Of a stretch of DNA of 64,000 bases, positions 1-10,264 are shown one piece after another. The notes below the pieces were generated by a model. It was not told the DNA's origin. It saw nothing but the letters and a program-made list of their open reading frames with translations, and ran no database searches. Each line of letters begins with the position of its first letter. Position 1 is the first letter of the stretch. The stretch covers positions 3,844,001 through 3,908,000 of the forward strand of contig NZ_CP091285.1 of the NCBI RefSeq assembly GCF_021650975.2, given 5' to 3'. The translations under genes were made by a program, and so were the position numbers. Origin of the DNA: Flavobacterium jumunjinense. GTDB taxonomy: Bacteria; Bacteroidota; Bacteroidia; Flavobacteriales; Flavobacteriaceae.

Positions 1-890
1 TCCTCTATAATTTGAACATTCAACTTTATTATTAAGTTTTTATTGTTTACACCACCATGTTTAAATGCATTTTCGATAAAAGAAATCAGTAAAAGCGGTG
101 GAATTTGTACGTTCTCAATTTCAGATTCAATATTAAAAATAGAAACTACATCGGAGAAACGTAATTTTTCAATTTCAATATAATTACTAATATATTCAAT
201 TTCTTTTAACAACGGAACGCATTGAACATCATTAATATCATATAAAACATATTCCATTAATTTTGAAAGCTTAATTATTACCTCGGGAACCTTTGAAGAT
301 GACTGCAACGACAAAGAATATAAATTATTCAATGTATTAAAAAAGAAATGAGGTTGAATTTGATTTTTTAAAAACTCTAGTTTAATTTTTAATTGACTCT
401 CTATTAATGCCTTATTTCTGTTTCTTTCATTAATCCAAACCATAGTAAGATAAACAGAAGTAACAATTGCTAAAACATATAACTCTCCTATTACTACAGC
501 AACAATATAATTAATATTATAAGGTTTATAATCTTTGTTTGTTTCTGGCCAAATATCTTCAGTAATTAGATAGTAGGTTAAAAAAGTTCGAATCATGTAA
601 GCTAAAAAAATACTTGCAAAAAGCCAAAACAAATACTCTTTATACTTATGATTTAAAATAAACTTTGGCAGTAAAAAATACAAATTAAAATAAGCAAAAG
701 GAATATGAATTATAAATTCAAGAATATTAGATTTCAAAGAATAACTGTAATCATCAAAATAAGCACCCCACCTAATAAAATTCATAAAAAAATAAAATAG
801 CCAAAACCATAAATGATACCTAAACGGAATTTTAGGTCTATCATACCTATTTTTACCTGCAAAAAAAGATTTAAATTGAAAGACATTCAT
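1..890 (-). CDS. LytS-like sensor histidine kinase, cut by left edge
   Basis: Reading the minus strand from an ATG at 888-890 gives 296 codons open to the window edge. The N-terminal half has about four hydrophobic segments. It is followed by a histidine kinase dimerisation region with the QIQPHFFFNTLNNLYSL motif, whose His is the expected phosphoacceptor of the LytS/YehU type (His_kinase family), and by the N-box region with IENAFKHGG. The C-terminal end of the ATP-binding domain lies outside the window. Family members sense a membrane or cell-envelope signal and phosphorylate a LytTR response regulator, presumably encoded further left. It is transcribed divergently from the SusC/SusD locus, so it may regulate it, but that is inference from position only. 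Confidence 0.85.
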   Translation of the reverse strand, partial: MNVFQFKSFFAGKNRYDRPKIPFRYHLWFWLFYFFMNFIRWGAYFDDYSYSLKSNILEFIIHIPFAYFNLYFLLPKFILNHKYKEYLFWLFASIFLAYMIRTFLTYYLITEDIWPETNKDYKPYNINYIVAVVIGELYVLAIVTSVYLTMVWINERNRNKALIESQLKIKLEFLKNQIQPHFFFNTLNNLYSLSLQSSSKVPEVIIKLSKLMEYVLYDINDVQCVPLLKEIEYISNYIEIEKLRFSDVVSIFNIESEIENVQIPPLLLISFIENAFKHGGVNNKNLIIKLNVQIIE

Positions 891-1216
891 AATTAGACAA
901 AATATAATATTCTTTTATCATTAAAAAAAAATAAAAAAAACCTCTGCTTTTATTTTCTGTAAAAAAAACAAAAAAACAACTTTTTTAACAATTAAAAGCA
1001 CTATTTTTTATTATTTATAGAAAAAAATTATAATTTAAACAAAAATAAACAGAGATACTACATCTTTTATTAAATAAAAAAATGCTTTTATAAAACATTA
1101 TTGATAAAAAATCACCGTTCGTTGAAATTTTAATGTTGTTGGTTTAAATAATTTTTTTAAAACAATAGTTAAAAATATATTTACAGTATGACTAACAAAA
1201 AAACAAACTATATAAC
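891..1216. promoter_or_regulatory. Divergent intergenic region before susC
   Basis: This 326-base, very AT-rich stretch separates the leftward kinase from the rightward SusC gene, so both promoters should lie here. On the + strand TATATTTA at 1176-1183 resembles the flavobacterial -7 element TANNTTTG, about 34 bases before the ATG; no good TTTG lies 19 bases upstream, so the promoter may be activator-dependent. No other gene is seen. Confidence 0.4.
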
Positions 1217-4200
1217 ATGAAAAAAGTAATTTTAATTACTCTACTTTTTTTTACTCTGCAAAGCGTTGTAGCACAGGTAAAAAAAATAAAAGGACAAGTC
1301 ACAGACATGACTGGTCTACCTTTAAATATGGCAAACATAATTATTAAAGGAGAAAAAAAAGGTACTATTAGTGATTTTGATGGTTACTTTTCTATTGATG
1401 TAAACAAAGGACAAACACTAGTAATATCCTATCTTGGGTTTGAAACCAAAGAAATTATTGTTCAAGATCAAACTGAAATTAATGTACAGCTAAAAGAATC
1501 TATAGTAACAGGATTAAATGAAGTAGTTGTAACTTCATTAGGCATTAAAAAATCCAAAAAATCATTGACCTACTCTACTCAAGAAGTTAAAAACGAAGAA
1601 TTAACAAGAGTAAAAGACGCTAATATTGTAAACACAATTGCAGGTAAAATTGCAGGTGTTGCAATAACAAGAAGTGCAGGTGGAACAGGTGGTTCTACAA
1701 AAGTTATAATTAGGGGAAACTCATCTATAATAAACAATCAGCCTTTATATGTTGTAGATGGAATACCGTTATATAATGTATCTCCAAGTCAACCAAATGA
1801 AGTATTTGGTGATACAGGAACTGGAAACAGAGATGGTGGAGATATTATTTCTTTAATTAATCCAGATGATATAGAAAACATGTCTGTACTTAAAGGAGCA
1901 GCAGCTTCTGCTCTTTACGGTACACAGGGAGGACGAGGTGTTATATTATTGACCACAAAAAAAGGAAATACAGGAAAACCAACAATCAAAATTACGTCTA
2001 CCTCTATTTTTGAGCAGCCATTATCTTTACCTAAACTACAAAACTCCTATTTAGCAGTAGCCGACAATGCACAAGAGTCTTGGGGACCAGCTGGACAAAG
2101 CAAAGAATATGTGAACAACTTTTTCAATACAGGAGTAACACAAACCACTTCGGTAAACTATACAGGAAGTAGTATTTTAGGAACATCAATGTTATCGTTT
2201 GCTAACACAAGGGCATCGGGAATATTACCAGAAAATAGTTTAAATAAAAACAACTTTTCACTCAAGCAAAACACAAAGTTTTTCAACGACAAATTAAACA
2301 TCAGTGCATTAGTAACCTATGCTAATCAAAAGATTTACAATAAACCTACGAGTGGACTGTATAACAACCCTTTGACTGGTTTGTATACTATGAACAGAAA
2401 TAATGATTTTAATAATTATAGTAATAATTATGAAAATTACAATGCGCAATTAGATATACCAGAACAAAATTGGAATACTACTCCCGATGAATTTCAACAA
2501 AATCCATATTGGTTAATCCATAGAAATAAAACGATCGATAAAAACCGTTTTCTAATGGCTTCACTTAGTTTAGATTATACTATCAATACTTGGTTGAAAG
2601 TAGCTTCAAGATATAGTTATAGCAGTGTATCCAATTCATTCGACAAGAAAATATATGCTACTTCTGCAGCAACACTTTCACATGAAAATGGTAGATATAT
2701 ATTCTATGATTTAGTAAGTTCTCAAAATTATGGTGATTTAATTGCAACAATTGATACCGATTTTAATGAAGACTTTAGTTTTACTACAAACATTGGTTCA
2801 AGTTTATTAAAAAACTCAAACAACAAAGGTACTTGGTTAGATTCAGGAATTACAGAAGGGTTAGCTTCTCCTAACTGGTTTACACTTTCAAACTTTAATA
2901 GTATACGAGGAAGTCGTCAAATAGATGCTGGAACAAAAGAAATACAATCGGTTTTTGCAACAGCAAACATAGGATATAAAGATTACCTGTTTTTTGATGT
3001 GAGTGGAAGAAAAGACTGGTCATCAGCATTAGTTAACACTTCTAGTATTGGTTTCTTCTATAAATCAGTTGGTGTATCAAACATTATATCTGAAGTAATA
3101 GAAATGCCCAAATTTGTAAACTATGGAAAAATTAGAATGTCCTATGCAGAAGTTGGTAATGATGTATCATCCTATATAACAGTGCCACAATATACTATTG
3201 ATCCTGTTACTGGTAATCCAAACTTCCCAAATACAAGACCTTTATTTGGTGCAGATTATAAATCGGAATTAAAATCGGAATTTGAAATTGGTACAGAATG
3301 GCGACTTTTTGAAAACAGATTTGGCTTTGAATTATCTTATTACAATTCGAAAACTAAAAATCAATTATTCTACATCCCTGCACCTTTATCAGCCTCATCT
3401 GCAAGTTTCTTTGGTATAAATGGTGGAAGCATTAGAAATACTGGAATTGAACTTATAGCAGATGCAAGAATCATCGAAAATGATAAATTTTCTTGGAAAA
3501 CAATCCTTAATTATTCACACAATAAAAACACAGTTGAGAGCATTCCTGCCGATTTAGGTAACGAAGTAGCATTAACAATTGCGGGTAACAATGGCTATCA
3601 ATATTCTTTAGTAGAAGGAAGACCTTTTGGAGTTATTCAAGGAAGAACATTAAGAAAAGACGAACAAGGAAGAGCAATATTAGCTACAGATGGTTCTTTA
3701 CAATACAATAATACTTTTGAAGAAATAGGAAATGCAAACCCAGACTTTATGTTAGGTTTAGCCAATAACTTTAAAATTGGTAAAGTAAATGTAAATCTAT
3801 TAATAGACGGACGTTTTGGTGGCGATGTTTTAAGCTTAACAGAGTCTATAAATGATTTCTATGGGGTTTCACAAGCTACTGCCGATGCAAGAAATAACGG
3901 AGGTGTAACATTGCAAACTGTTAGTGCTTCTGGTGTTCCAGCCACAACAACATTTACAGCAGAAGAATATTATAAATTTGTTGGTGGACGAAACGGAGTA
4001 GCAGGAGAATATATCTATGATGCTACAAACGTAATATTAAGAGAACTTTCTTTAGGCTATACCTTCACTCCTAAAAAATCAGGATTAATACACTCTGCGT
4101 CTTTATCTTTAATTGGTAGAAATTTATTTTTCTTCTATAAAAAAGCACCATTCGATCCGAACTTGTCTTTAAGTACAGGGGAAGGTTTACAAGGTGTAGA

Positions 4201-4258
4201 CATCTACGGAATACCAAGTACTAGAAGTCTTGGTTTAAACTTAAATGTAACTTTTTAA
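1217..4258 (+). CDS. SusC/RagA-family TonB-linked outer membrane transporter
   Basis: A 1013-residue protein with a Sec signal peptide (residues 1-19, ending VVAQ), a carboxypeptidase-D-like regulatory domain (about 22-110: KGQVTDMTGLPLNMANI), a plug domain (about 115-245, including PLYVVDGIPL and the SusC-type ALYGTQGGRGVILLTTKKG) and a large beta-barrel ending in aromatic F (NLNVTF). SusC proteins import oligosaccharides or peptides across the outer membrane with energy from TonB-ExbBD. The SusD partner follows 9 bases later. Given the downstream NagB and GH20 genes, the likely substrate is an N-acetylglucosamine-containing oligosaccharide such as chito-oligosaccharide or a glycan fragment; substrate is inferred from context. 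Confidence 0.95.
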   Translation: MKKVILITLLFFTLQSVVAQVKKIKGQVTDMTGLPLNMANIIIKGEKKGTISDFDGYFSIDVNKGQTLVISYLGFETKEIIVQDQTEINVQLKESIVTGLNEVVVTSLGIKKSKKSLTYSTQEVKNEELTRVKDANIVNTIAGKIAGVAITRSAGGTGGSTKVIIRGNSSIINNQPLYVVDGIPLYNVSPSQPNEVFGDTGTGNRDGGDIISLINPDDIENMSVLKGAAASALYGTQGGRGVILLTTKKGNTGKPTIKITSTSIFEQPLSLPKLQNSYLAVADNAQESWGPAGQSKEYVNNFFNTGVTQTTSVNYTGSSILGTSMLSFANTRASGILPENSLNKNNFSLKQNTKFFNDKLNISALVTYANQKIYNKPTSGLYNNPLTGLYTMNRNNDFNNYSNNYENYNAQLDIPEQNWNTTPDEFQQNPYWLIHRNKTIDKNRFLMASLSLDYTINTWLKVASRYSYSSVSNSFDKKIYATSAATLSHENGRYIFYDLVSSQNYGDLIATIDTDFNEDFSFTTNIGSSLLKNSNNKGTWLDSGITEGLASPNWFTLSNFNSIRGSRQIDAGTKEIQSVFATANIGYKDYLFFDVSGRKDWSSALVNTSSIGFFYKSVGVSNIISEVIEMPKFVNYGKIRMSYAEVGNDVSSYITVPQYTIDPVTGNPNFPNTRPLFGADYKSELKSEFEIGTEWRLFENRFGFELSYYNSKTKNQLFYIPAPLSASSASFFGINGGSIRNTGIELIADARIIENDKFSWKTILNYSHNKNTVESIPADLGNEVALTIAGNNGYQYSLVEGRPFGVIQGRTLRKDEQGRAILATDGSLQYNNTFEEIGNANPDFMLGLANNFKIGKVNVNLLIDGRFGGDVLSLTESINDFYGVSQATADARNNGGVTLQTVSASGVPATTTFTAEEYYKFVGGRNGVAGEYIYDATNVILRELSLGYTFTPKKSGLIHSASLSLIGRNLFFFYKKAPFDPNLSLSTGEGLQGVDIYGIPSTRSLGLNLNVTF

Positions 4259-4267
4259 TCTAAGAAA

Positions 4268-5818
4268 ATGAAAAAACAATTTATAAAAATAGTAATAGTC
4301 GTTGCCGTATTCAACTTATTTAGTTGTACAGAAGACTTTGAAGCAATTAATACAAATTCAACGGGACAATCTGAAATTACATTACCCGATTTGTTTAAAG
4401 GTATCTATTCAAACATTGTAATAGCAAAACCAGAATGGCAATATCAATTGCAACAAAATTTAAACGCCGATCTATGGTCTGGTTACATGGCAACACCAAC
4501 AGGTTTTGCAGGAGGGAGTAACAATAGTACCTATAATTTAATTGATGGTTGGAATGATTTTGCTTGGGCACCAACCTACAAAAATATAATCGCTTTTACC
4601 GATGCAATTGAACGAAAAACCAAAAATGTTCAAAATGATTTTTATGCACTATCATTACTACTAAAAGTACAAGCTATGCATAAAGTAACCGACACTTTTG
4701 GTCCAGCTGTCTATTCACAATATGGCACAGGTGTACTTCCAGTATCTTATGATTCTCAAGAAGAAATATACAACGCTATGTTTACCGATTTAGAAACAGC
4801 AATTACACATTTAACAAATAAAATTCAAAGTGGAGAACCTTCCAACTTAGCAGGTGTAGATAAAACAGTATATGCTGGAGATATGACTAAATGGGTAAAA
4901 TTCGGTAATTCCCTTCGCTTAAGATTAGCCATGAGAATTACAAAGATTAATCCAGTGTTAGCAAAAACTGAAGCTGAAAAATCATTTGCACATACTATAG
5001 GAGTAATTACAGAAAACAATGAAATCTTATCTTTAAATATACCACATCCAGTAGGTGTAATTAGTGAAGGATGGAAAGATATTAGAATGTCAGCCGATAT
5101 GGAATCTATTTTAGTTGGCTATTCAGATCCAAGATTGAGCAAATACTTTAAAGAATCAGTACAATTTCCTACTGAATATAAAGGAGTAAGAACAGGAATC
5201 AATATTATTTCAAAAAGTGATCATCAAGATTTTTCTGGATTATCAGACGAAATTGTGTCGAAAATTACATTCATGACAGCTGCAGAAGTTTATTTCTTAA
5301 GAGCAGAAGGTGCATTAAGAGGCTGGAATATGGGTGGTATTTCTCAACTATTATATGAAGAAGGTGTGAAAAAATCATTTGAGCAACATGCAGCAACAAA
5401 TGCAACAGCTTATTTGGCAGATAACAGTAGTGTACCTACAAACTATGTTGATACTGCACCAGGTTATGCTGTAAATAATACAAATGCTGTAAGCACAATT
5501 ACAATAGAATGGAATGATATAGATACTAATGAATTAAAACTAGAACGAATAATTACACAAAAATGGATTGCTTGTTTTCCAGACGGACAAGAAGCTTGGT
5601 CGGAACATAGAAGAACAGGATATCCAAAATTATTTCCAGTAATAAAAAACACAAGTGGTGGTATAATTGACTCTAATTTAGGGGTTCGCAGAATTAATTT
5701 CCCTATATCCGAAGTAAATGCAAATGCTGCAGGAGTGGCTTCTGGAGTGAGTAAATTAAACGGTCCCGATAACGGAGCAACGAGATTGTGGTGGGACACA
5801 ACGGGTTCAAACTTCTAA
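4268..5818 (+). CDS. SusD/RagB-family substrate-binding lipoprotein
   Basis: A 516-residue lipoprotein: hydrophobic signal then the lipobox FNLFSC with Cys at about residue 20. The body matches the SusD-like_2 family: the helical N-terminal part around the QEEIYNAMFTDLETAI segment, and the C-terminal IITQKWIACFPDGQEAWSEHRRTGYP motif that is typical of the family. SusD sits on the outer surface as the hinged lid of the SusC transporter and captures the glycan. It begins 9 bases after susC and is surely co-transcribed with it. The length is normal for the family. Confidence 0.95.
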   Translation: MKKQFIKIVIVVAVFNLFSCTEDFEAINTNSTGQSEITLPDLFKGIYSNIVIAKPEWQYQLQQNLNADLWSGYMATPTGFAGGSNNSTYNLIDGWNDFAWAPTYKNIIAFTDAIERKTKNVQNDFYALSLLLKVQAMHKVTDTFGPAVYSQYGTGVLPVSYDSQEEIYNAMFTDLETAITHLTNKIQSGEPSNLAGVDKTVYAGDMTKWVKFGNSLRLRLAMRITKINPVLAKTEAEKSFAHTIGVITENNEILSLNIPHPVGVISEGWKDIRMSADMESILVGYSDPRLSKYFKESVQFPTEYKGVRTGINIISKSDHQDFSGLSDEIVSKITFMTAAEVYFLRAEGALRGWNMGGISQLLYEEGVKKSFEQHAATNATAYLADNSSVPTNYVDTAPGYAVNNTNAVSTITIEWNDIDTNELKLERIITQKWIACFPDGQEAWSEHRRTGYPKLFPVIKNTSGGIIDSNLGVRRINFPISEVNANAAGVASGVSKLNGPDNGATRLWWDTTGSNF

Positions 5819-5827
5819 TTGCTGTAT

Positions 5828-5858
5828 AAACGACATAAGTAAAACCCTTATGTCGTTT
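5828..5858 (+). terminator. 12-bp hairpin between susD and nagB
   Basis: Perfect 12-bp inverted repeat (AAACGACATAAG / CTTATGTCGTTT) with a 7-base loop, ending in TTTTA rather than a long T run. It may terminate part of the susCD transcript or stabilise its 3' end; nagB begins 29 bases later with no obvious own promoter. Confidence 0.65.
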
Positions 5859-5887
5859 TAGAATAAAAAATTTCAAAAAGAAAAAAT

Positions 5888-7825
5888 ATGAAAAATGTTT
5901 TAGACATTAAACCAGACATCAGTTACAAAAGTGTTGGTCACTTTGAAGAAACTCGATTCGAAAAAATTCATAATGCCATATTTAAAAACGCAACAGATGC
6001 CTCTATTGTTGTAGCTCATGAAATTGCAACTTTAATACAAACAAAACAAAAAGAAAGCAAAAACTGTGTTTTAGGATTAGCTACTGGATCTTCACCCGTA
6101 AAAGTATATGAAGAATTAGTAAGAATGCATAAAGAAGAAGGATTAAGCTTTCATAATGTAATTACATTTAATCTAGATGAGTATTATCCAATGACAAAGG
6201 AAAATAATCAAAGCTACCACTATTTCATGCACGAACATTTGTTCAATCACATAGATATTAAGCCAGAGAACATTAATATTCCAGATGGAACGGTTGCTAT
6301 AGATGAAATCAATCAATATTGCATTGATTACGAAATGAGTATAAAAACAGTTGGCGGTCTTGATTTTCAATTATTAGGAATTGGTAGAACAGGACACATC
6401 GGATTCAACGAACCAGGATCACACGTAAATTCTGGAACACGAATTATTACGCTAGATCATGTAACACGTTCAGACGCTTCATCTGCTTTCAACGGAATAA
6501 GTAATGTGCCCAAAAAAGCCATTACTATGGGAGTGTCTACCGTTCTAAAATCGAAAAGAATCGTATTATTAGCATGGGGAGAAAACAAAGCCGATGTTAT
6601 TACGACAACCATACAAGGAGAAATTAGTTCGGATATTCCTGCAACATTTTTACAAAATCATAACAATACTACATTTATACTCGATGTTTTTGCAGCATCA
6701 CAACTTACGCGCTTCAAAACACCATGGTTAGTGGGCGAATGCAAATGGACACAAGAATTAAAAAGAAAAGCGATTGTTTGGTTGTGCCAGCAAACCAATC
6801 AGTCAATACTTAAACTTACTGATAGAGATTACAACAACCACGGAATGTCGGATCTTTTAGCATTAGAAGGTTCAGCCTATGATTTAAACATTAATATGTT
6901 TAATGTACTACAACATACCATTACAGGTTGGCCTGGTGGAAAACCAAATACAGACGATACCAATAGACCTGAACGTGCACTACCAGACAAAAAAAGAGTT
7001 ATCATTTTTAGTCCGCATCCCGATGATGATGTAATTTCAATGGGTGGAACATTTTACAAATTAATTAAACAAGGACATGATGTTCATGTTGTTTATCAAA
7101 CCTCTGGAAACATTGCTGTAACAGATCATGAAGCATTAAAATTTGCCGAAGTTGCCAATGATTTTAGTGGCGATAACAAAGAAAGTATCAATTTTCTCAA
7201 GGTAATTGAATTTTTAAGAAATAAAAAAGAGAACCAAATAGACGCACTAGATGTTAGAAAACTAAAAGGACTCATTCGAAGAAGAGAATCTTATGCAGCT
7301 ACACGTTTATTAGGGTTAAAAGATGAAAACATACATTTCTTAGACCTTCCTTTTTATGAAACAGGACAAATTAAGAAAAACCCACTTGGAAGTAAAGACG
7401 TAGAAATTATAGAAAATATCATTTCAGAATTACAGCCCCATCAGGTTTTTGCAGCGGGAGATCTTGCCGATCCTCATGGAACGCATGAAATTTGTTTAAA
7501 TGCGATTTTCGCAGCTATGAAAAACTTAAAAAATCAGTCGTATATGAATGATTGCTGGTTATGGTTATATAGAGGAGCTTGGCACGAATGGGATACGCAC
7601 GAAATAGATATGGCTGTACCGCTAAGTCCAGATGAAGTATTAATAAAAAGATATGCTATTTTATCGCACCAATCTCAAAAAGACAGAGTAATGTTTCAAG
7701 GAAACGATTCAAGAGAATTTTGGGTAAGAGCAGAAGATAGAAACAAGAACACAGCCAAACTTTATGACTTTTTAGGTTTGCCCGAATATGAAGCTATTGA
7801 AGCGTTTAAACGATTCGATTATTAA
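5888..7825 (+). CDS. nagB: Glucosamine-6-phosphate deaminase fused to PIG-L deacetylase domain
   Basis: A 645-residue two-domain protein. Residues about 30-280 are NagB: GLATGSSPVKVY (phosphate loop), FNLDEYYPM (catalytic Asp) and GIGRTGHIGFNEPGS (catalytic His). Residues about 370-620 are a PIG-L/LmbE-type domain with the zinc-binding IIFSPHPDDDVISMGG motif and a later DPHGTHE segment. NagB converts glucosamine-6-phosphate to fructose-6-phosphate and ammonia; the PIG-L domain could remove N-acetyl groups, so the fusion may perform both catabolic steps from GlcNAc-6-P. Such long NagB proteins are known in Bacteroidota. It lies between the transporter pair and the GH20 enzyme, completing a GlcNAc pathway. 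The cytoplasmic location is inferred from the absence of a signal peptide. Confidence 0.93.
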   Translation: MKNVLDIKPDISYKSVGHFEETRFEKIHNAIFKNATDASIVVAHEIATLIQTKQKESKNCVLGLATGSSPVKVYEELVRMHKEEGLSFHNVITFNLDEYYPMTKENNQSYHYFMHEHLFNHIDIKPENINIPDGTVAIDEINQYCIDYEMSIKTVGGLDFQLLGIGRTGHIGFNEPGSHVNSGTRIITLDHVTRSDASSAFNGISNVPKKAITMGVSTVLKSKRIVLLAWGENKADVITTTIQGEISSDIPATFLQNHNNTTFILDVFAASQLTRFKTPWLVGECKWTQELKRKAIVWLCQQTNQSILKLTDRDYNNHGMSDLLALEGSAYDLNINMFNVLQHTITGWPGGKPNTDDTNRPERALPDKKRVIIFSPHPDDDVISMGGTFYKLIKQGHDVHVVYQTSGNIAVTDHEALKFAEVANDFSGDNKESINFLKVIEFLRNKKENQIDALDVRKLKGLIRRRESYAATRLLGLKDENIHFLDLPFYETGQIKKNPLGSKDVEIIENIISELQPHQVFAAGDLADPHGTHEICLNAIFAAMKNLKNQSYMNDCWLWLYRGAWHEWDTHEIDMAVPLSPDEVLIKRYAILSHQSQKDRVMFQGNDSREFWVRAEDRNKNTAKLYDFLGLPEYEAIEAFKRFDY

Positions 7826-7856
7826 GTAAAAACAAACACCATTTAAACAAAAATAA

Positions 7857-7937
7857 GCTGTTCAAAAAGTAAAAAACAAGAGTATTAGATTCAATACTTT
7901 TGTTATAAATGACATAATAGTAGTCTTTTTGAACAGC
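7857..7937 (+). terminator. Long-stem inverted repeat after nagB, probable terminator
   Basis: A perfect 13-bp inverted repeat (GCTGTTCAAAAAG at 7857-7869 and CTTTTTGAACAGC at 7925-7937) encloses a 55-base loop with a smaller hairpin (AGTATT/AATACT at 7881-7898) and is followed by CTTTTTATTT. This fits an intrinsic terminator at the end of the susCD-nagB unit, implying that the GH20 gene has its own promoter, though the long loop is unusual. Confidence 0.6.
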
Positions 7938-7993
7938 CTTTTTATTTAAAAAAGCCCATTAATTCATAGAATAAAGTTGATAATAACAAATTG

Positions 7994-10039
7994 ATGAAAT
8001 ACCTATACCTATTCCTATTAATAAGCTACACTACATGTGCGCAACAAATCAATATAGATAAATTGAGCCTCATGCCTTGGCCACAAAATATTAGACTACA
8101 TGATGGAACTTTCCAAATAACAAAAGATTTCAATATTAATATTACAGGAAATCCAAATCCTCGCATTTATAGCTATGCCACACGTTTTTTAAGACGTTTA
8201 GATGGTAGAACAGGGAATTTCTTTACCCAAAGTTACACTACAAGCTCAAATCAAAAACCCAATGCACAATTACAAATCAATTGTTTGCAACAAGGAAAAA
8301 TTGACATTAGTCAAGATGAAAGTTATCAATTAAAAATTACACCAAAAAATATCACTATTGATGCAACTTCCGATTTAGGAGCGATGCATGCATTAGAAAC
8401 CCTTTTACAACTATTAACTGTACAAGATGGCCAATTTGTGTTTCCTGCTTTAACCATAAATGATGCACCACAATTTACTTGGAGAGGCTTAATGATCGAT
8501 GTAGCAAGACATTTTCAACCAATCGAAGTGATTACTAGAAATATAGACGCTATGGCAGCCTTAAAACTAAACATTTTTCATTGGCATTTAACCGATGATC
8601 AAGGATGGAGAGTCGAAATTAAAAGTCTGCCACAATTAACAAAACAAGCTTCCGACGGATTATTCTATACCCAAGAAGACATTAAATATATTGTAAACTA
8701 TGCTGCTGAAAGAGGAATAATGGTTATACCAGAAATAGATGTTCCAGGACATGCTACTGCAATACTAACTGCAATTCCAGAAATTGGTAGTTTTTACAAC
8801 AAGGACAAAACAATAAAAACATATACTCTAGAAAGAAATGCAGGTATTTTCGACCCAACACTAGACCCAACAAACCCTAAAACATATATCATTTTACAAC
8901 AAATATTTGATGAGGTATGTGCACTATTTCCTTTCAACTATTTTCACATTGGAGGCGATGAAAACGAAGGCAAAGATTGGGATGCTAATCCAAAAATTGC
9001 GGCTTTCAAAAAAGAACACCAATTAAAAACCAACCATGATTTGCAAACCTATTTTAATATGAAACTATTAAAAATTTTGCAAACCAACAATAAAGAAGTG
9101 ATGGGTTGGGAAGAAATAATGACACCCAACATGAGCAAAAATGCCATTATACATTCTTGGAGAGGTGTCAATGAAGGACTACATGCGGGAGAATCGCTAA
9201 TTAATGCCGCAAAATCGGGATATAAAACCGTATTATCTAACGGATTCTATATCGATTTGGCATTAGGCATTGATGAACATTATAACGTAATGCTCATCGA
9301 TGAAAAAGCCAACCTAACAACAGAAGAAAAGAGCAGAATATTGGGTGGAGAAGCCACTATGTGGGGCGAACTTGTTACACCTGCAACAATAGATTCTCGC
9401 ATTTGGCCAAGAACAGCAGCTATAGCAGAAAGACTATGGTCGAATAGTACTATTACCGATGTTGATTTTATGAGAAAAAGAATCGTCAATGTTTCCTTTA
9501 GATTAGAAGAACTTGGTGTGCAACATATCAAAAACAAAAGCGTACTATTAAGAAATATTGCAAACAATCAAGATATACATGCTTTAGATGTTTTATCCAA
9601 AGTATGCGAACCTTTAAAAATATATACTCGAAACAAAGAAGGAACAGAATATCAAAGCTACTCCCCTTTTACACTCTTTGCCGATGCTTGCACTCCAGAT
9701 GCAGAAGATGCCTTTATTTTTGAAAAAAGAACCACAAACTATATCAAAAATAAAAGTCCAGAAAATACGCAAGCACTTATCTATTATTTTGATTTATGGA
9801 TACAAAACCATGAAGAACTAAAGCTGTTAAGTACAAACGCACCATTAATTCAGCCATTACTTCCAGTTTCACAAAATCTTAGTGACATAGCAAATGAATT
9901 TAAAAGGATACTAACACAACAACAAAAAATAAACAAAGAGCAATTGACTAAACTATTAGCCAAATGCGAATCAAAAAATCATGCCGATATTGAATTAGCG
10001 GTTTCCCCTTCTTTAAAGAAATTGTTAGGTAGCCTATAA
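7994..10039 (+). CDS. Beta-N-acetylhexosaminidase (GH20)
   Basis: A 681-residue exported glycoside hydrolase. The N-terminal signal ends in ISYTTCAQQ, compatible with a lipobox (Cys about 16), so it is probably a periplasmic or surface lipoprotein. A GH20b-like domain (about 30-150) precedes the catalytic TIM barrel (about 155-500), marked by RGLMIDVARHF, FHWHLTDDQGWRVEIKS and HIGGDE, where the Asp-Glu pair at about residues 322-323 is the catalytic couple for substrate-assisted hydrolysis. It releases terminal GlcNAc or GalNAc from oligosaccharides. The ATG at 7994 is preferred to the TTG three bases before it. It probably feeds the SusCD/NagB pathway. Confidence 0.95.
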   Translation: MKYLYLFLLISYTTCAQQINIDKLSLMPWPQNIRLHDGTFQITKDFNINITGNPNPRIYSYATRFLRRLDGRTGNFFTQSYTTSSNQKPNAQLQINCLQQGKIDISQDESYQLKITPKNITIDATSDLGAMHALETLLQLLTVQDGQFVFPALTINDAPQFTWRGLMIDVARHFQPIEVITRNIDAMAALKLNIFHWHLTDDQGWRVEIKSLPQLTKQASDGLFYTQEDIKYIVNYAAERGIMVIPEIDVPGHATAILTAIPEIGSFYNKDKTIKTYTLERNAGIFDPTLDPTNPKTYIILQQIFDEVCALFPFNYFHIGGDENEGKDWDANPKIAAFKKEHQLKTNHDLQTYFNMKLLKILQTNNKEVMGWEEIMTPNMSKNAIIHSWRGVNEGLHAGESLINAAKSGYKTVLSNGFYIDLALGIDEHYNVMLIDEKANLTTEEKSRILGGEATMWGELVTPATIDSRIWPRTAAIAERLWSNSTITDVDFMRKRIVNVSFRLEELGVQHIKNKSVLLRNIANNQDIHALDVLSKVCEPLKIYTRNKEGTEYQSYSPFTLFADACTPDAEDAFIFEKRTTNYIKNKSPENTQALIYYFDLWIQNHEELKLLSTNAPLIQPLLPVSQNLSDIANEFKRILTQQQKINKEQLTKLLAKCESKNHADIELAVSPSLKKLLGSL

Positions 10040-10082
10040 TTTCGTTTTCATAATAGTTAGAAAAGATTAATCAAAAGAAGGG

Positions 10083-10116
10083 AAAGGCAAAGGGAAAAAT
10101 TCCTTTGCCTTTTTTT
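10083..10116 (+). terminator. Rho-independent terminator after the GH20 gene
   Basis: 11-bp perfect stem AAAGGCAAAGG / CCTTTGCCTTT with an 8-base loop followed directly by a run of T. It closes the GlcNAc locus. Confidence 0.9.
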
Positions 10117-10206
10117 ATTTACTCCAACCAAAATAACTATTCAAAATCATTCACCTCACTTTTCCCCTATTTCAATTCATAAATTCCCCAATTCATCTAT
10201 TTTCAA

Positions 10207-10237
10207 TTTCAAAAAATAACTTCTTCCTATAGATTTG
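10207..10237 (+). promoter_or_regulatory. Candidate promoter for the 10265 gene
   Basis: TTTC at 10207-10210, a 19-base spacer, then TAGATTTG at 10230-10237 match the flavobacterial TTTG-N19-TANNTTTG pattern with one mismatch. It lies 27 bases before the next ATG. Confidence 0.5.
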
Positions 10238-10264
10238 TCTCATAATTAATAATCAAAAATAAAA

